Shown here one piece after another: positions 1 to 11,758 of a stretch of DNA of 64,000 nucleotides. This DNA is from Chytridium lagenaria (lineage: Eukaryota > Chytridiomycota > Chytridiomycetes > Chytridiales > Chytridiaceae): assembly GCA_025449115.1 (NCBI GenBank), contig JAHLKC010000060.1:154900-218899 (forward strand), read 5' to 3'. A program made the position numbers and the translations under genes. The notes under the pieces are model-generated. The model was not told where the DNA came from. It did no database searches and worked only from the letters and a program-made list of their open reading frames with translations. Numbering within the stretch: the first letter of the stretch is position 1; each line of letters begins with the position of its first letter.

Positions 1-1584
1 CAGATCTCGTCAACCGCCTATCGTCTGGATATTGGCGACGTACCATCTGTGAATGCGGACTATCGAACGTCGGTTCGAGGTGGGATATCGTATACGCAGT
101 TTTACATTCAATCCAATATTGATTGTGGTCGAAACGCTTCAACTCCATGGGACTTGGGGTGTTCCTCTGTCATTGGACCCGAGCGACTACCCCCAAGAGA
201 CTCATCAGGTGACGATGTGCAAAACTTTACGCTCTGCGCGCCATTTGAAAACAGTCGAATGCGTGGGGTCATCACGTTTAAAAACGATTCACTCGACCTT
301 TCGTGTTTGTTTAACCTCACGTTTAGTCTAAGAAACGTCTCGGCGAGTACGGATCGCTTTACGTGGAAAGTCATCCCCGGACCCGCACTCCCGTTCCCCA
401 CGCAGAATCTTTGGAACGCGAGAGTCAAGTTTACGCATTTTGTTCCGATCGTGTTGAACTCGTGGATTGATAACATGAGTGGGGATGTTTGTTACGGACA
501 GGGTCGTGTATGCAAGGGTCTCTCAAAAGCTTATCAACTTGAAATCGGTTCACACCTTATCACCGTGTTTAGTGGTTGGGCATACCAGTTTCTCCAATGG
601 CACGAGATCCATTACCTAAAGACGAGGAAGACATTCTCCCCATCCCCGGTCGAGTGATGCTTCAAAACCCCTCTCCGTGGGTCAAAGTCATTGGTCCCGT
701 TTCCACCCTAAACATGACGACTCGCTCCAACTCGACCGTGATTGTTGGCGTCACCGCGTCCGCCAATATCCTCGTCACGACGTTTGTGACGGTTGAATAT
801 TGGTTATTCGCGTTCTCGGTGTTGGTCGTCATCCAGGTGTGTGCTGCGGCCATCAAGATTTATTTTCGGTGTCATCCACTTGAGAGCGTTGGAGGGCTTG
901 TGTGGACTTTGAGAAAGGTGGCGCCGGATGTTGCGGAGGATGTGCATGGATTGAAACTGTCAGAGTTGCTTGATGTGACTTGTTCGTTGATGTTGGAGCG
1001 GAGTGATGATGCTGTTATCAGTATTAAAAGGAGGACGAGTGGGAAGGAGAAACGGGTGTCTGTTTCTCAGACTCTTGGGTTTGAACCGGTGATTGTGAAT
1101 AAGGAGGGACGGATGAGACCGCATAGTGGTTTTGCGAGCCAGAGCTTTGGTGGGTTGGACAGATGTATGTAAATAAGGAGGACGGACGAGACCGCATAGT
1201 ATTTTTGCGAGTCAAAGTTTGGGGGGGTATGGGCTGAACAGCAAGGCGACAACAGAGTCTCGTGGAGGAGATATGATGGATGCGGTATCACATATGCCAA
1301 GAAGACTTTCAATGCATACGCGGTCTCGAAGTTCGTGGCATCCTGGAACGGGATCGACGTTTGCTTTGACGCCTGTAGATACCATTTCTGTGGGAGAGGC
1401 GTCGTCGTCACGCGCTGTTTTGGGTGGTATTCCGACATCGAGTTTTGTGGATGACCAAGCATTGACATCAACGCAGCACGATCAAGACGGATTTCTGGTG
1501 TCTGAGTCTGTTCTGGAAAAGGGAGAGGACTATAGAGTCGGACAACACGGGAAGCTAATGTCTCCTGTACCAACTGTTTTATAG
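1..1584 (+). CDS. Membrane glycoprotein of unknown family, 5' truncated
   Basis: The reading frame is already open at base 1, so the true start lies upstream. The first ~200 residues look extracellular: several Cys (DCGRN, CYGQGRVCKG) and N-x-S/T sequons such as NFT and NLT. The frame changes around 560-650, by a small intron or an indel, and continues into a segment with one clear membrane span at about 760-870 (ILVTTFV..YWLFAFSVLVVIQVC). A ~200-residue cytoplasmic tail rich in Ser, Thr and Arg follows. The frame is broken again at 1170 by a 79-bp tandem duplication; the tail then resumes in another frame and stops at 1584. Topology suggests a type I surface or receptor-like protein. I recognise no named domain. 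A degraded copy lies directly downstream (1801-2894), so this is a tandem family. Confidence is good that it is coding, low on function. Confidence 0.55.
1095..1241 (+). repeat. Tandem duplication (~79-bp unit) inside the tail-coding region
   Basis: Two adjacent copies start at 1095 (GTGAATAAGGAGG) and 1169 (GTAAATAAGGAGG) and end in GGACAG (1162) and GAACAG (1241). They differ by a 1-bp deletion, a short insertion and several substitutions. In the first frame the second copy creates a TAA stop at 1170. The frame that is open after the second copy matches the frame of the first copy, so excising one unit would restore a single ORF. A GTATGT splice-donor consensus sits at the junction (1165). 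Confidence 0.7.
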
Positions 1585-1800
1585 TCTCTGTTAGATGTTT
1601 GAACTTTTAACGGTTATCAGTTATTCCTTTGTTGGTTTTTTTTCACGCGGGGGAGACTAGCAGTTTTCCCATAGTTCTTTTATCTTTCTGTTCTTTCATT
1701 TTCTTTATTTTTATCGCCCTCCTGTATATAATACCGTATAATAATAATGCATTTGTGAGGCTCATTTTAAAACTCGGGTTTGTTTTTTTTTCTTCTTAAG

Positions 1801-2894
1801 CTTAAGGCTCGACGTATCGACCTCACAGACCACTACTCCAGGCACACCCTCTGGAGCAGTGCCTTCGGCGTCACCCTCTAAATTGTCCTGCGCCGTATCC
1901 CTAGCGCCGTCATCCTCCTATTCACCGTTCTCTTTACAAACTCCACAAGGTGGCAAGAGAATCAACTCCGTTTCGGATCAGCCGTCATATGGCAACAAGT
2001 CCTGACGGACTTTGTCAGGCTCCTCATTGCCCTTCTCATCAGGGATGCCGCTTGGATGGTGCAAGGACTGGATCGGAGACGGATTGCGTTTGAAAACTGT
2101 ACTGATGAGTAGGCTTATTGTAAGCAGAAACATCTAGACGAGAATTATGGCGTCAAGCTGTTTGTACCTGACCTTGATGACTACACTTTCATGGATGGTG
2201 TGCAGAGGGGTGGGAGGTCGAATTCATCGGCCACGGCTTAAGAGCTTGAATGTTGGTGATGTGCCGTCTATTTACGGTGCTTTTAAGCTTAGAAGGAGGG
2301 TTTACACGCAGGTTTTCATGCAGTCGCGTATGGACTGTGGTCGAACGTCGGCAAATCCATGAACTTTAGAAGATTGCCTTTAAGTCACTGGTCCTGATCA
2401 AATACCTGCAAGGGATGGGTAGACCGACATGGATGTGCAGGACTTTCGCATTTGTGCACCTTTCTTACTCGTCACGTTCTTTTGAAAACACCCTCGACCT
2501 CTCTTGCAGATTCAACATCTCGGTATCCTTGAAAAGTATCTGCCACTCGGGATGTTGACACATGGAAAGTCAAACCACTTGAACCAGAGGAAATGACGTG
2601 CTCGGGGCAAACCGAGTGGGATTTCTATACTGGTCACCAACAAGTCTCTCGAGCTATATTTGATAACAACACCGGTACAGCTTGTTACGCTCAAGGATCC
2701 GTCTGCAACGGAAAGAAACAGAAGACAATCAACTACGAGTTGGAGATCGCCTCTCGCGTCATATCCTCGACAATCTGTGCCTCAGTCTCTTCGACTTGTT
2801 CGACTTGAGCGTCGCTATCACTGTGGTTGCTATAACAGGTGCCGCTATCGGTTTCGTCCGAATGACTGAAGTATCCATTTTCGATTTCTTATAA
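1801..2894 (+). pseudogene. Degraded tandem paralog of the membrane glycoprotein
   Basis: Segments align with the upstream gene in scattered frames. 'NVGDVPSIYG', then 'YTQVFMQSRMDCGRT', matches its GDVPSVNAD / YTQFYIQSNIDCGRN; 'CYAQGSVCNG' and 'YELEIASRVI' match CYGQGRVCKG and YQLEIGSHLI; a hydrophobic stretch follows near 2780-2860. The 5' part (1801-2110) encodes two hydrophobic stretches, probably the N-terminal membrane spans lost from the window in the first copy. Frames are interrupted by stops and shifts at roughly 1885, 2225, 2362 and 2540. It is most likely a pseudogene, although sequencing indels could exaggerate the damage. Confidence 0.6.
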
Positions 2895-2959
2895 GCCTTT
2901 TCACTTTAACATTGAATTTATTTTGTTAATCTACCATAATTCAGACTAGCTCATCGTTA

Positions 2960-4500
2960 TTAGCGCTTTGTGGTAAGAAAGAGCTTGAAATTTTTCCCAT
3001 TAAACAGCTTCGCAAGAGCAACCTTCCACTTCTGCTTTTCAGTCTCATTAACTTGCATTTGAGAATCCAAGTTAACTTCCGGTATTTTTCCCGATGATAC
3101 CTCAAGCCGTACCAGAGTACCTTCATCAAATCGTTCATTCTTTAAAAAGTTTGACGATGTATCATGATCATGAAGATGCCTCTGCACGTGGCTTCCTAAA
3201 GAAGATGGCTGCCCGTGACTGAAAGAGCTTCCAGCTAATACAATTTTACGTAGATCGCCGGAATCATTAAAGCCCGCGCTATCAATCCTTGGAAGGGCCG
3301 TGAAGCGACGAGGACATGCCGATGGCTTTGACATTTTGATAGGGTTTTGCTTAATTTCTTCGGCCCTGTCGGATGAATCAGAGTCACTGTGCAATGACTG
3401 TCGCACTGTTTCCATGCCTTTGCTTCCGCTTCCTCTCCGCACCGTTCCGTAATTTTTAAAGCTCTGATAGCATCATCTGCCGTATAGTCTGGAGCAAATA
3501 AAGTTGCGTTCGGTTCCTTCAAGGTTGAAATCACTTTCAACGCATTTCCGTGTTAATCGCGCATTCTGAATTCGACATATACGTCGAGCTCTTTGGTGAC
3601 ATCATTCTATCAGAGCTCCTTTTTCGAAGTGTCATGTTGGATGTGATGCTTGCGGCTACCTCAGATAAAAATGATGACCTGCTTGATCGAAAATCTCTAT
3701 CAAATAAGAAGTTAGACGCAAGTGCTTTTGTTTCCAACAAACTTTAGGAGACGTACCTTGCACTTGCAGGACTCGTTCAAGCCTTTGAGCATCAATCTCC
3801 TTCACAAGTGCATATCCTTCGCACCGGGTACACTTGACCGGCGCTTGAGAGCGCGTAAGGTACCACTCCTCTAGGGCAAGCTTTGGTAGCTCAGATGAAT
3901 TATCGATAGCCATCGACGACGGCTTGGGGAGCATATTCAACCCATCCGAAACGGGGTCGGCTTGAGTTTCTACACTTCCTTCCGAAGTTGAAATAACTAG
4001 CAGTGAGGTTTTTCCGGTCGGTATATCACTGCTACTGGTTTTATGTCCTAACTTAGACGCGATTGTCGTTGCAAAGCTCCCCGAATACAGAGTGACGACT
4101 CGACCTCATAGCTCTTATTGCAGCAATAAGTAGGCGCATATTAACTTACTTTGCAGTGGCTGGAACTAGTCCATGGCGACTAAGAATAGCCTGATCTTGA
4201 CGGCGCAAAGCGTTTCACCTCGGGCAGGCTTGACCTACGACGCGGGTTGAAGTTTCTTCAAGAAAACAGAATAAATTATGTATTGAAGAGACAAGACTTC
4301 CAAGGCTTCAACATCACTTACGGTGGCGGTCCATCGTATCCCATATTGACTAGAATGCAAGAGATTTGAATGGATAACATTTCTGGAAGAATGTGAGGAC
4401 CAGCGTAACATGAAAGGTAAGCTTTGCAGGAAGTTATACTCACTTAATTGGGGAAGGGTGAAGCGACGGCCTCTCGCGTCGTTACAAGTTGCCAATGTGT
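2960..4500 (-). CDS. Paralog A of the RRxS / lipid-anchor cluster family (decayed or mis-sequenced)
   Basis: This is a fragmentary multi-exon reading frame on the minus strand. Likely exons include one around 4100-3760 ending LERVLQVQ before a GTACGT donor. The last, at about 3440-2960, holds 'TALPRIDSAGFNDSGDLRK', the family's central block (compare SALPRLESAGWNEAEDL in paralog C and LPRIDSAGSGDVEGSKE in paralog D). An exon near 4190-4140 reads RRQDQAILSRHG and resembles a segment of paralog B. Frames shift at about 3430 and 3540. Unlike its relatives it has no Cys-rich tail: the last residues are FKLFLTTKR. The first exon and start are not resolved, and there is no clear N-terminal DY motif. 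It is probably a decaying member. No enzymatic domain is visible. Confidence 0.35.
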
Positions 4501-5085
4501 AGAATCCATTATGATTACGTTCTAGACCGAATCCGACGCAGAGGCGAAAGTATTGGCATCAACCCTACGGAACTCAACACCGTATGCCCATTCCTATTTG
4601 GAAGTGGCCTCCTCCATTCCGCGGGTTTTGATCCACTGTTGAGGTTGATTGGATATTTCCAGCCCTCCCACCGGAAACAATGGATATTGCTGCGGCAAAG
4701 TTCACCTTAAGAAAACAATGACTAGCAGGAGACATTAAACTTCACATCGCATCATTGGCTTTTGCAAGTGAGCACAAGTCTGACTCTTCCACCACACACT
4801 ACCAGGTCGATCATTGTTAAGATCGCCATGCACTCAATTTGCAGGATGCCCAAAATCACTACTGGCGAATATTCCGAGTCTCATGAAGACCCCCATGTAA
4901 AAAGGTTGAGGCTGTTTGGGCAGAGGTGCCATTTGACGTAGGTAGCCGTTTGTTGTTGTCGTCACGTCCATGATGTATGGATTTATCTTTTTGTGGTATA
5001 TACCCTGTACATGCAAGTTTTGGTGGTTAATAATAACTTGTCATGGGAACATTAATGGTTATATTTTCAATTTTCTCTTTTCCGT
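4501..5085. other. Intergenic, between paralog A and the PPR gene
   Basis: This separates the divergent starts of paralog A (minus) and the PPR gene (plus). A 73-codon plus-strand frame at 4489-4710 has no recognisable motif and may be spurious. The last 100 bp are T-rich. I see no RNA gene or repeat. Confidence 0.3.
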
Positions 5086-7186
5086 CATGCACTTGGTCTC
5101 TTCGTCCGTCAAGGCGATAGGCAGCAGCCGAACATGCGCGGTACCAATGATGCGCCATCGATCCGCTACGACGGACGCGGTATCATCCGCTAAAGGAACG
5201 AAAGGAAAATTGGCATCACCACGGAAAAAGTTCAATACGTCGAAGAATTTGCTGGATCCCAGCCTAGATGGTGCCGATCCTGTAATCTGCCTTCAGAATG
5301 CCATCAAGCTGGTCATCCCATGGGCAGCGCACAAATCCCTGGATGCGTGTATTCAAAAGACCTAAATACCCTCGAGTCCGATGAAGAAAAGAAGGGACAG
5401 GGGACCTTCTCTTAAATCGACTTGCTCCCAATGAGGTCTCCTCGGCATTCATGCTGCTTCATAGCAATCGATTTGAGTTTGGAAACAGAAGACGACAGTC
5501 GAAGCGGAAACATTGAGACTAGCTCAGGGTGTGTCGACGATTTTGGAAGGAGGTTTAAGGAATCCCGAGACCTATATTCGAGCCAATACAGCCGGTGTCA
5601 GTGCCAAGTTCAAGTCCGGAAAGCTTTCTGAGGGATACAAAGCTGCAGCAGATCTTTACTTTAAAGCAAAGCAGTTGAAGGGTAGCCCGAAAGATATGTC
5701 CCTCGTGCTTACCGCTGCGATTCGAGGACTGTCCACACATGGGAAAGTTGAACATGCAGCTGCTTTGTTGGAGAAGATGATCGAACAATATTCTCTTGCG
5801 GCAACTTCAAATACTGTGATGCACTTATTTAAGAACCTGGGATACATGGGAAAAGTAAATGAGGCTGTGGCCTTGTTTGAATTGATGAAGGAGAGGAATG
5901 TTCAGCTTGACGAGCGCATGCTGGCTGGTATTATTCACGGGTATGCGCATGAAAGGAAAATATCTGCGGCATCAAAGTACTTTAATGGTGAGTTTTCATG
6001 CCACTTGTTCAGCTTCTTTTTTCTATAACTCTTATCAATACAAATTAACCATCCTCTTCCTTTACTTCTGTGGTTTACAGAAATAACTAGACTTGGCCTC
6101 ACAGTGGGGACGGAATCATACGAAGGAATGATCCGCGCTCATGCTCTCCGCCTTCAACCTGCCGATGCCCTTCAAACATTTCGAAATCTCCGTTCCGATG
6201 GACTCCCGGCATCAACAGGCATCCTCGCCGATCTTACTCGAGTTTACGGAGCAACAGGAGATTTGACCAACGCCATCAAGTTTTTCAATAAAAATGAAAA
6301 CGTTCGTGGATTTAGGCAGGGTGCTGATATGGTCAGTGCTGCCGTCGATGCCTTCGCCTTCAATGGGGAACTAGTATCTGCATGGAGACAGGCCAACATT
6401 GGTGTGGAGAAGATTGGAGCTTTCCAATTCCTTACGCCTGTTCATTTGAGGGTCTATCAATAGTTCATGCGTCGCTGGATGCTGGGGCCGTTGCCACTAC
6501 GCTCGCAAACGCCGGTATCAAAGCTTCCCACAGGCCCGCGTTCGCCGTCACTCTTGCCAGGGCCCTTCTTTCGGATGTCACAACGTCTGGCGAGTTAGAG
6601 GAGGCTCGCGATATCCCCATTCTACCTTCAGGGTCGGCCCGTCCTGACATTCGCGTCGCCGCTGAAAAGGCTCTTGCTATTCTCTCTGAGATCACTTCTG
6701 AGAAGGGTGCCCTTACCCGGCACCGGCGCCGACGTCACCGCTTCCCTAGTACACCCGAAAGTCGTTCTTGGACGCGCTTTCGATGCTACATCGCCGCTCA
6801 TAACGCCCTCGGTAACTACGACCAAGCGATCTCTGCATTTGAGTCTTTGAGAAGACGAAAACTCCGGTTATTCGGAAAGCGTGTGAACACCTTCTTGCTG
6901 CTGGTTCCGCGAAGAAGGACAAGGCAGTTGTTTCAATGCTGTTCAACTGCTGAGAAGCAGGGGGGATTTGAGCGCCGGCGCTATTGAGAATCTGATAAGG
7001 TCTACGGGAATGGCAGTGGGAGGTGGGAAGATTGTAGGGTCAGATACCGCCGAAACGGGTGTCGGGAAGGTTTCTGAGGTGGTGCAGAGTTGGGTTGCGG
7101 AAGGTGGCGTGCCATCAGCCAGGCAGCCTGTGCTTTCAGCTTACATCGAGAAGAGGAAACTTAATCTCTTAATGGATAATATTTAA
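5086..7186 (+). CDS. Pentatricopeptide-repeat (PPR) protein, probably mitochondrial; frame broken
   Basis: The start is chosen at 5086, where the N-terminus is Arg/Ser-rich and basic, like a mitochondrial presequence. From about 5510 helical-repeat sequence appears: 'SLVLTAAIRGLSTHGKVEHA', 'NTVMHLFKNLGYMGKVNEAV', 'GIIHGYAHERKISAASKYFN', each with PPR-like A/G-x-M/L spacing. An intron runs from about 5988 to 6080; the next exon continues with 'YEGMIRAHALRLQPADALQT' and 'LADLTRVYGATGDLTNAIKF'. Frames then shift near 6440, 6720 and 6960, and 5' of 5513 as well, so the gene is either a pseudogene or affected by indel errors. PPR proteins bind organellar RNA; the target cannot be inferred. It splits the lineage-specific cluster on either side and is unrelated to it. 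Confidence 0.6.
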
Positions 7187-7766
7187 ATGGTGTGGGAGGA
7201 AATGTGTTCTGGCTATATTATTGTACTCCTATCGCTGCGGTCTATTTTTGAGAGGATAAATAAAGTAATACTTCGTTTCTCCAGTAATTTATTTCAGGCT
7301 GCTACCCAAAAAAGCAGTATCTATATTAGTTATTGCTCTTTGTTGTCAGGCAAACTCTATGATCACTTTCGGCGTGGAAGCTGCGGTTTGATATTTTTTA
7401 AGCTATTTGACTAACTACGTATAATGTTGATACCTATTAGACCTCGGTTTTTCTCATTTGTTTGTGTTTTTTTTTTTTATTGGTAGGAAGGAAGGAAGGA
7501 AGGAAATAGTTGATCAAAGGGAGTGCAGGTAGCCGAAGGTCGAAGCCTTGGAGCCTGCGTGCAAAGGAGAGAGCTTATAATTCTGCAATTGAATAGTGCA
7601 GTGACAAGATGTGGGTAGGTGTCTTAATTTTTATGGACACGTCAAAGCGTCACCAATTACCAGTTACTTCACGTTGGCTGATGGCATTTTTACGTGATGG
7701 CGACGCACCATATGATGAGGCCACAGAGTAATGATATGTGTTTACATATGTGAGCATCTCATGGCC
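7187..7766. other. Intergenic, AT-rich, with (GGAA)5 microsatellite at 7486-7505
   Basis: This is the 3' flank of the convergent PPR gene and paralog B. It holds a T-tract near 7467-7478 followed by five perfect GGAA units. There is no convincing ORF or RNA gene. Confidence 0.6.
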
Positions 7767-8867
7767 CTATGATGAGTTTTTTTTATTCGACTTCGCCTTT
7801 CTCCAAATAAAGCAGCAATTCATGTCATCCTCTTCTGCAGCGCCTTTCTCGGACACGGCAATATTGGGATCGAATAAGATATTCTGAACATTCAAACTTG
7901 CATGTCCAACCGCCAATGATCCCGTCATGTCTTTCGAACCAGAATCGGCCGCGTCTCCGCTATCAATTCGTGGCATGCAGAGCTCCTCATTTTCTTTGAA
8001 AAAAGGGAATCCTGACGTCTCCGCCGATCGGCGGAGAGTAAACGAGTAACGTTCCTGCTCGATGCAATCACGTGGGGATTAGGCAGTGATGTGTAGGGTT
8101 TCTTCCTAATTTCCTGGGTAAAGTTAGGAGCCATTTTTTAATTGCGCTTACTGGAATCGCTGCGGGAGGGGTTTCGATATCATGTATATGACCGCTAGAT
8201 TTCGATGTAGAAACCTCCATCGAGGATATAACGTCTTCGTCAGGACAAAAATCGACACACAGAGGTGAACTTTGAAGCACTCCATTATTCGTGGATAAAT
8301 ACTCGGAAGAGGCTATATGTAATGAAGATGTTGTCCCAGATTCTTTGGAAACCGTTCCATCAGACGACCGCGTAGTATCCATGCTTCCTGACCCTTCGGA
8401 ACCATAACGATGAATTCGAGACTTGAGACTTTGTATTGACGGGCTGTCATGAACAGTTCCTGAGGCAGAGGAATATCCAGAGCGGTCGGCCGAGTTCTTG
8501 TGGGTGGTGAGAGAACGATGATGTTTAGGAGGAGCTTTAGAGTCAGCCGAATTTCGCCGGAGCACAGGCTCATTATCTTTATTGGAAGAGAGCTTTCCTT
8601 TACTGCATGTTGTGGCGTACTTTGGTGCGATAATAGTGAGCTGTTGTCAACAGAAGCCCATCGTTTTTTGCTGTAGGGTGCGTTTCCCTTGCTAGATGTT
8701 ACTTTAGCTAATTCGCCACTGCTGGAATTAACGATTTCGATAATTTTGTTATCTTCGAGGCGCATCTCAACAACTTCTCCCTCTGATGCCATTTGAATCA
8801 ACTGCAGCTTCCAAGGCTATTTCAAAATAAAAACGCCTACCTTCTCAATATTATTCCTGTGAGTCAT
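7767..8867 (-). CDS. Paralog B: serine-rich protein with CCF-basic C-terminal anchor
   Basis: A probable first exon of nine codons (8867-8841, MTHRNNIEK) ends at a GTAGGC donor and joins in phase 0 to PWKLQLIQMASEGE. The frame then runs through Ser-rich sequence with an RRNSAD site (R-R-x-S) near 8550; one frame shift lies near 8570. An exon ends PPAAIP before a GTAAGC donor at about 8154. Downstream are SADRRRRQDSLF and MPRIDSGDAADSGSKD, the family's central block (again with a frame change near 7985). The C-terminus is EEDDMNCCFIWRKAKSNKK-x-SS: two Cys and a hydrophobic pair followed by a basic run, as expected of a palmitoylated, polybasic membrane anchor. It lacks the canonical N-terminal DY motif of its neighbours. 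Function unknown; probably peripheral membrane. Confidence 0.5.
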
Positions 8868-9244
8868 CTTTTTTGTAACCGGATCGATGATGGTTCTGGG
8901 AGAGATCCGGTGGTAACTAAGTAATTCACCCTAAGTTGACCGTTTGATTGGTGTGAGACAAATGGAGAGCACTCCTCCGCTTCCTTGCAAGTAGAGACAA
9001 CTACAAGTAAATATGCCACGCAAAAAGAATGCGGAATGAATACACGATTTGCTTCGTGTCCGTTATTTTCAGCATGCCGCAAACTTTCCCAAACTGGCTC
9101 GTATTCAGACAGAGATGGACGCATAAGGAACACCTTGCTGCTGTTGTTTAATGGGAAAAGAATTTTACAAGCTTATCATACTAGAATGGGTTTTATGAAA
9201 TGGAGAAAATTACATAAACGTCTACACCAAACTTCTTCAGTTCG
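8868..9244. other. Intergenic between paralogs B and C
   Basis: About 380 bp separate the stop of C from the start of B, both on the minus strand. Open frames here show no family motif. This is presumably the 3' region of C plus the promoter of B. Confidence 0.4.
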
Positions 9245-10157
9245 TTATTGTTTAAAAGATTTCCGAAAGCCAAAACAACAGCAGCAAGAAGGTTCATGAA
9301 ATCTCGTCTCCACATCAACCCTTCTCACTTGGTTCATTTGAGTCAGCTCCTTGTCCTTCAGATCCTGGCTCGAGAGAAAGTGTTGTGATGGGCCATCAAG
9401 CTATTTGTGCTCAATCGACTTGCGTGATAAATCTTCGGCTTCATTCCAACCAGCGCTTTCAAGGCGAGGCAGCGCAGAGCATCGCGGCGATTTCCTGAAG
9501 CTGCTCGCGGGTTTCAATCCTTTTCTTTTGTCCGAGACATTGTTTTGGCCAAGAAAAGATTGGGATCGAAGAACTTGTGTTAAAGGACTTGCTTCATAGC
9601 CGTTGGCTTGTGCTGATGCGATTGTGGTTTTTGAATCCTGAAGATAAGCCTTTAATATTAGTATATGTCCGAAGGTTTTACCTTACCAACTGACTCCTTT
9701 GAACTCTTAAGCCAAGCTAGATCTTGGGATGCAAGAACGTCTGAAGATAGCTTTTGAAAGAAAGTGTGCGCGACTTGATCAGCTGCATTTGGGGTTGAAG
9801 GCTGATGCCTCTGTGCTTTGACTGTTATCGATGCATGGCACTATGCCTCCGAGATTTGATGGGAACGTAAGTGGTATCAACCTTTCGGTAATCGCGAAGG
9901 GTTTTGAGAGGTTAAAGTTGTTTTTCGCACACCGAACAAAGTAAAGTCTCTCTTCTCAAATGGTGGGATCGACGAGGAGTACGTCTACGGAAGTATATGC
10001 CCTTCAAACGATACACATCTGCTCCTTGAAGCCACACTCCCTTCAAACGTCTGCTCCGGGGGAGAATCACTTCTTCAATGATTTTAAGTGGCCGGCTTCC
10101 AGCAGGCACGAAATCTGGGTTATCGAGGTAATCCAAGAAGGCTTCCAAAGCCGTCAT
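9245..10157 (-). pseudogene. Paralog C: family member with in-frame stop; CCCC-basic anchor
   Basis: The start at 10157 gives MTALEAFLDYLDNPDFVPAG, the family N-terminal motif (…LDYLDNPDF.P). Downstream exons include KSRRHSAMHR (an R-R-x-S site, about 9855), DLAWLKSSKESV ending at a GTAAG donor near 9690, and an exon from about 9632 with RKSPRCSALPRLESAGWNEAE. That matches the LPRIDSAG block of A and D. An in-frame TAG at 9401-9403 interrupts this exon. Beyond it the same frame stays open for ~50 codons to a typical tail, HEPSCCCCFGFRKSFKQ: four consecutive Cys then aromatic and basic residues. The stop may be a real inactivating mutation or an error; the perfectly kept tail argues the copy was recently functional. 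The conserved phase-2 intron after the N-terminal motif is not seen here. Confidence 0.5.
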
Positions 10158-10312
10158 ATGAGCTATCGCAGTTCAGAGCGTCGTCATCCAACAGAATCGA
10201 GTTTACTCTCACGATTTCGATGTGGCTTGGTCTAATAATCCTTTGCAGATCTTTGGTCACCCCGTTTACACTTCGCACCAGCCGAGCTTCCGCCATTAAC
10301 TCCCACAACATA

Positions 10313-11758
10313 TTACCCAGATACTTTATTGCGAGATTTCCGTTTGAAGAGAAACGCGAAGCAACATAGTTGATCTTTCTCTGACCTCTGCCGCGACGTG
10401 TCAGAAGCAGATTTGATGATTTCAGGTTCAATTAAGGGCTTCTTGGTTGAAACGTCATTCGTACCATTTGAATTAAGCTCTTTAGAAGGGTGAAGGTCTT
10501 GTGGATATCTCGAGATTGCTTGGTTGACGACAATCGGATCCGTAATCTTCGGCGAGTCCGTTTCGTTATGCAAAATAGAAGATGGTAAATCGCCATTAAG
10601 AACCAATTCTGGCAATATTGCAACGTCTTCAGGAGAAAGTATGGTGTTTAATTTTGAATGACCGGTTGGTCCGAGTTCTTTAGATCCTTCGACGTCTCCT
10701 GATCCAGCACTGTCGATGCGAGGGAGATGAGGAGGATGCGGAAACGCTCTTGCACTATCCGTAGACATTCGTCTTTGACGCCTAGTGAAACCTCCACTGC
10801 TACTATTGCTTCCAGTACCTTTGACCAAACCGGAGTAAGCGGGAGAATTAAAATCGGCCACGGCAGTACAGTTTGCGTGAGGATCTTCCATGTTGGATTC
10901 CTGTTGAAATAATACAGATTCATAAGTGAATAATGAAATGGATAAACAAACAATCTTTCACCTTTGGACTACTGCCAGTGGTGCTTATCGAACTCCTGGA
11001 GGACTTTGAGGACATTGTGCTTTGGCTCTTATGGCTCTTGCTGCTTTTTTGACTCCTCACACTCCCCCGACGTTCGACGGAACCTCGTTTGCTTAAACTT
11101 CTGATAAGTTCAGGAGGATCAAGGACAGAAGAGATTCTCCCGAGGCGACGACCAAGAGACGAATTCCACTCCTCAGCTTTCTGACGTCCCAATGATGGCG
11201 TGGTCTCTTCAGGTAGCTGCTGTACAGGAGCAGATGTGGATCTACTGGAGCCTTGCTCGATACAGAAGTCACTGATGTGGGATGAAGGCTAATACTGGAG
11301 CATTCAAACTTCGCCATAATGTCTGCTCGCATACAGTCCGTCGACACAAAGGCGAGGATAGCTAACCGAGCCTCTGACTCAGAATTCAAGCTCCCCCACC
11401 TACCATCAGTAGTGCCTATATCATCGAATCTTGTAGCGTCTGTGCTGCGACGGCGTGAACGAGTATCAGCTGCCGCTTCTAATGTATAGTTTTTCCCCAG
11501 TTTATACTTGAACATACAGATGGAGAAAGGTGTGGTAATATTGACCGATGCGCGGTGGATGAAAAGGAAGAAACGCTAGCGGTGAGAGATGGCCCTCTGG
11601 CCTCATCAAGCTCGAGAGCGATTGCATCACTATGATGGGTGTTAGTAAGTAGTTGATTATACAGACTACAGCACTCACGCGTAGTTTATTTTTGATGAAG
11701 GAATAAAGTCGATCTTATCCACGTAGTCAAAGATAGATTCTTGGAGTGCGGTCGACAT
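10313..11758 (-). CDS. Paralog D: DY-motif, RRxS-rich protein with CCF-polybasic anchor
   Basis: Exon 1 (11758-11679, 80 nt, phase-2 end at GTGAGT) encodes MSTALQESIFDYVDKIDFIP, the best example of the N-terminal motif. Exon 2 (ADAIALELDEARGPSL…) ends at GTATGT near 11520. Then come SRRRSTDATRF, a Ser/Arg/Lys-rich exon (SKRGSVERRGSVRSQKSS, 11200-10965) and a long last exon from about 10900 with RRQRRMSTDS, 'HLPRIDSAGSGDVEGSKE' and the tail KDQLCCFAFLFKRKSRNK-x-SG. At least four R-R-x-S/T-like sites are visible. The phase between exons 2 and 3 does not close as read, suggesting a 1-bp error. There is no catalytic domain. I infer a disordered, membrane-anchored, phosphorylated protein; the tail resembles palmitoylated Cys plus polybasic anchors. 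Confidence 0.6.
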
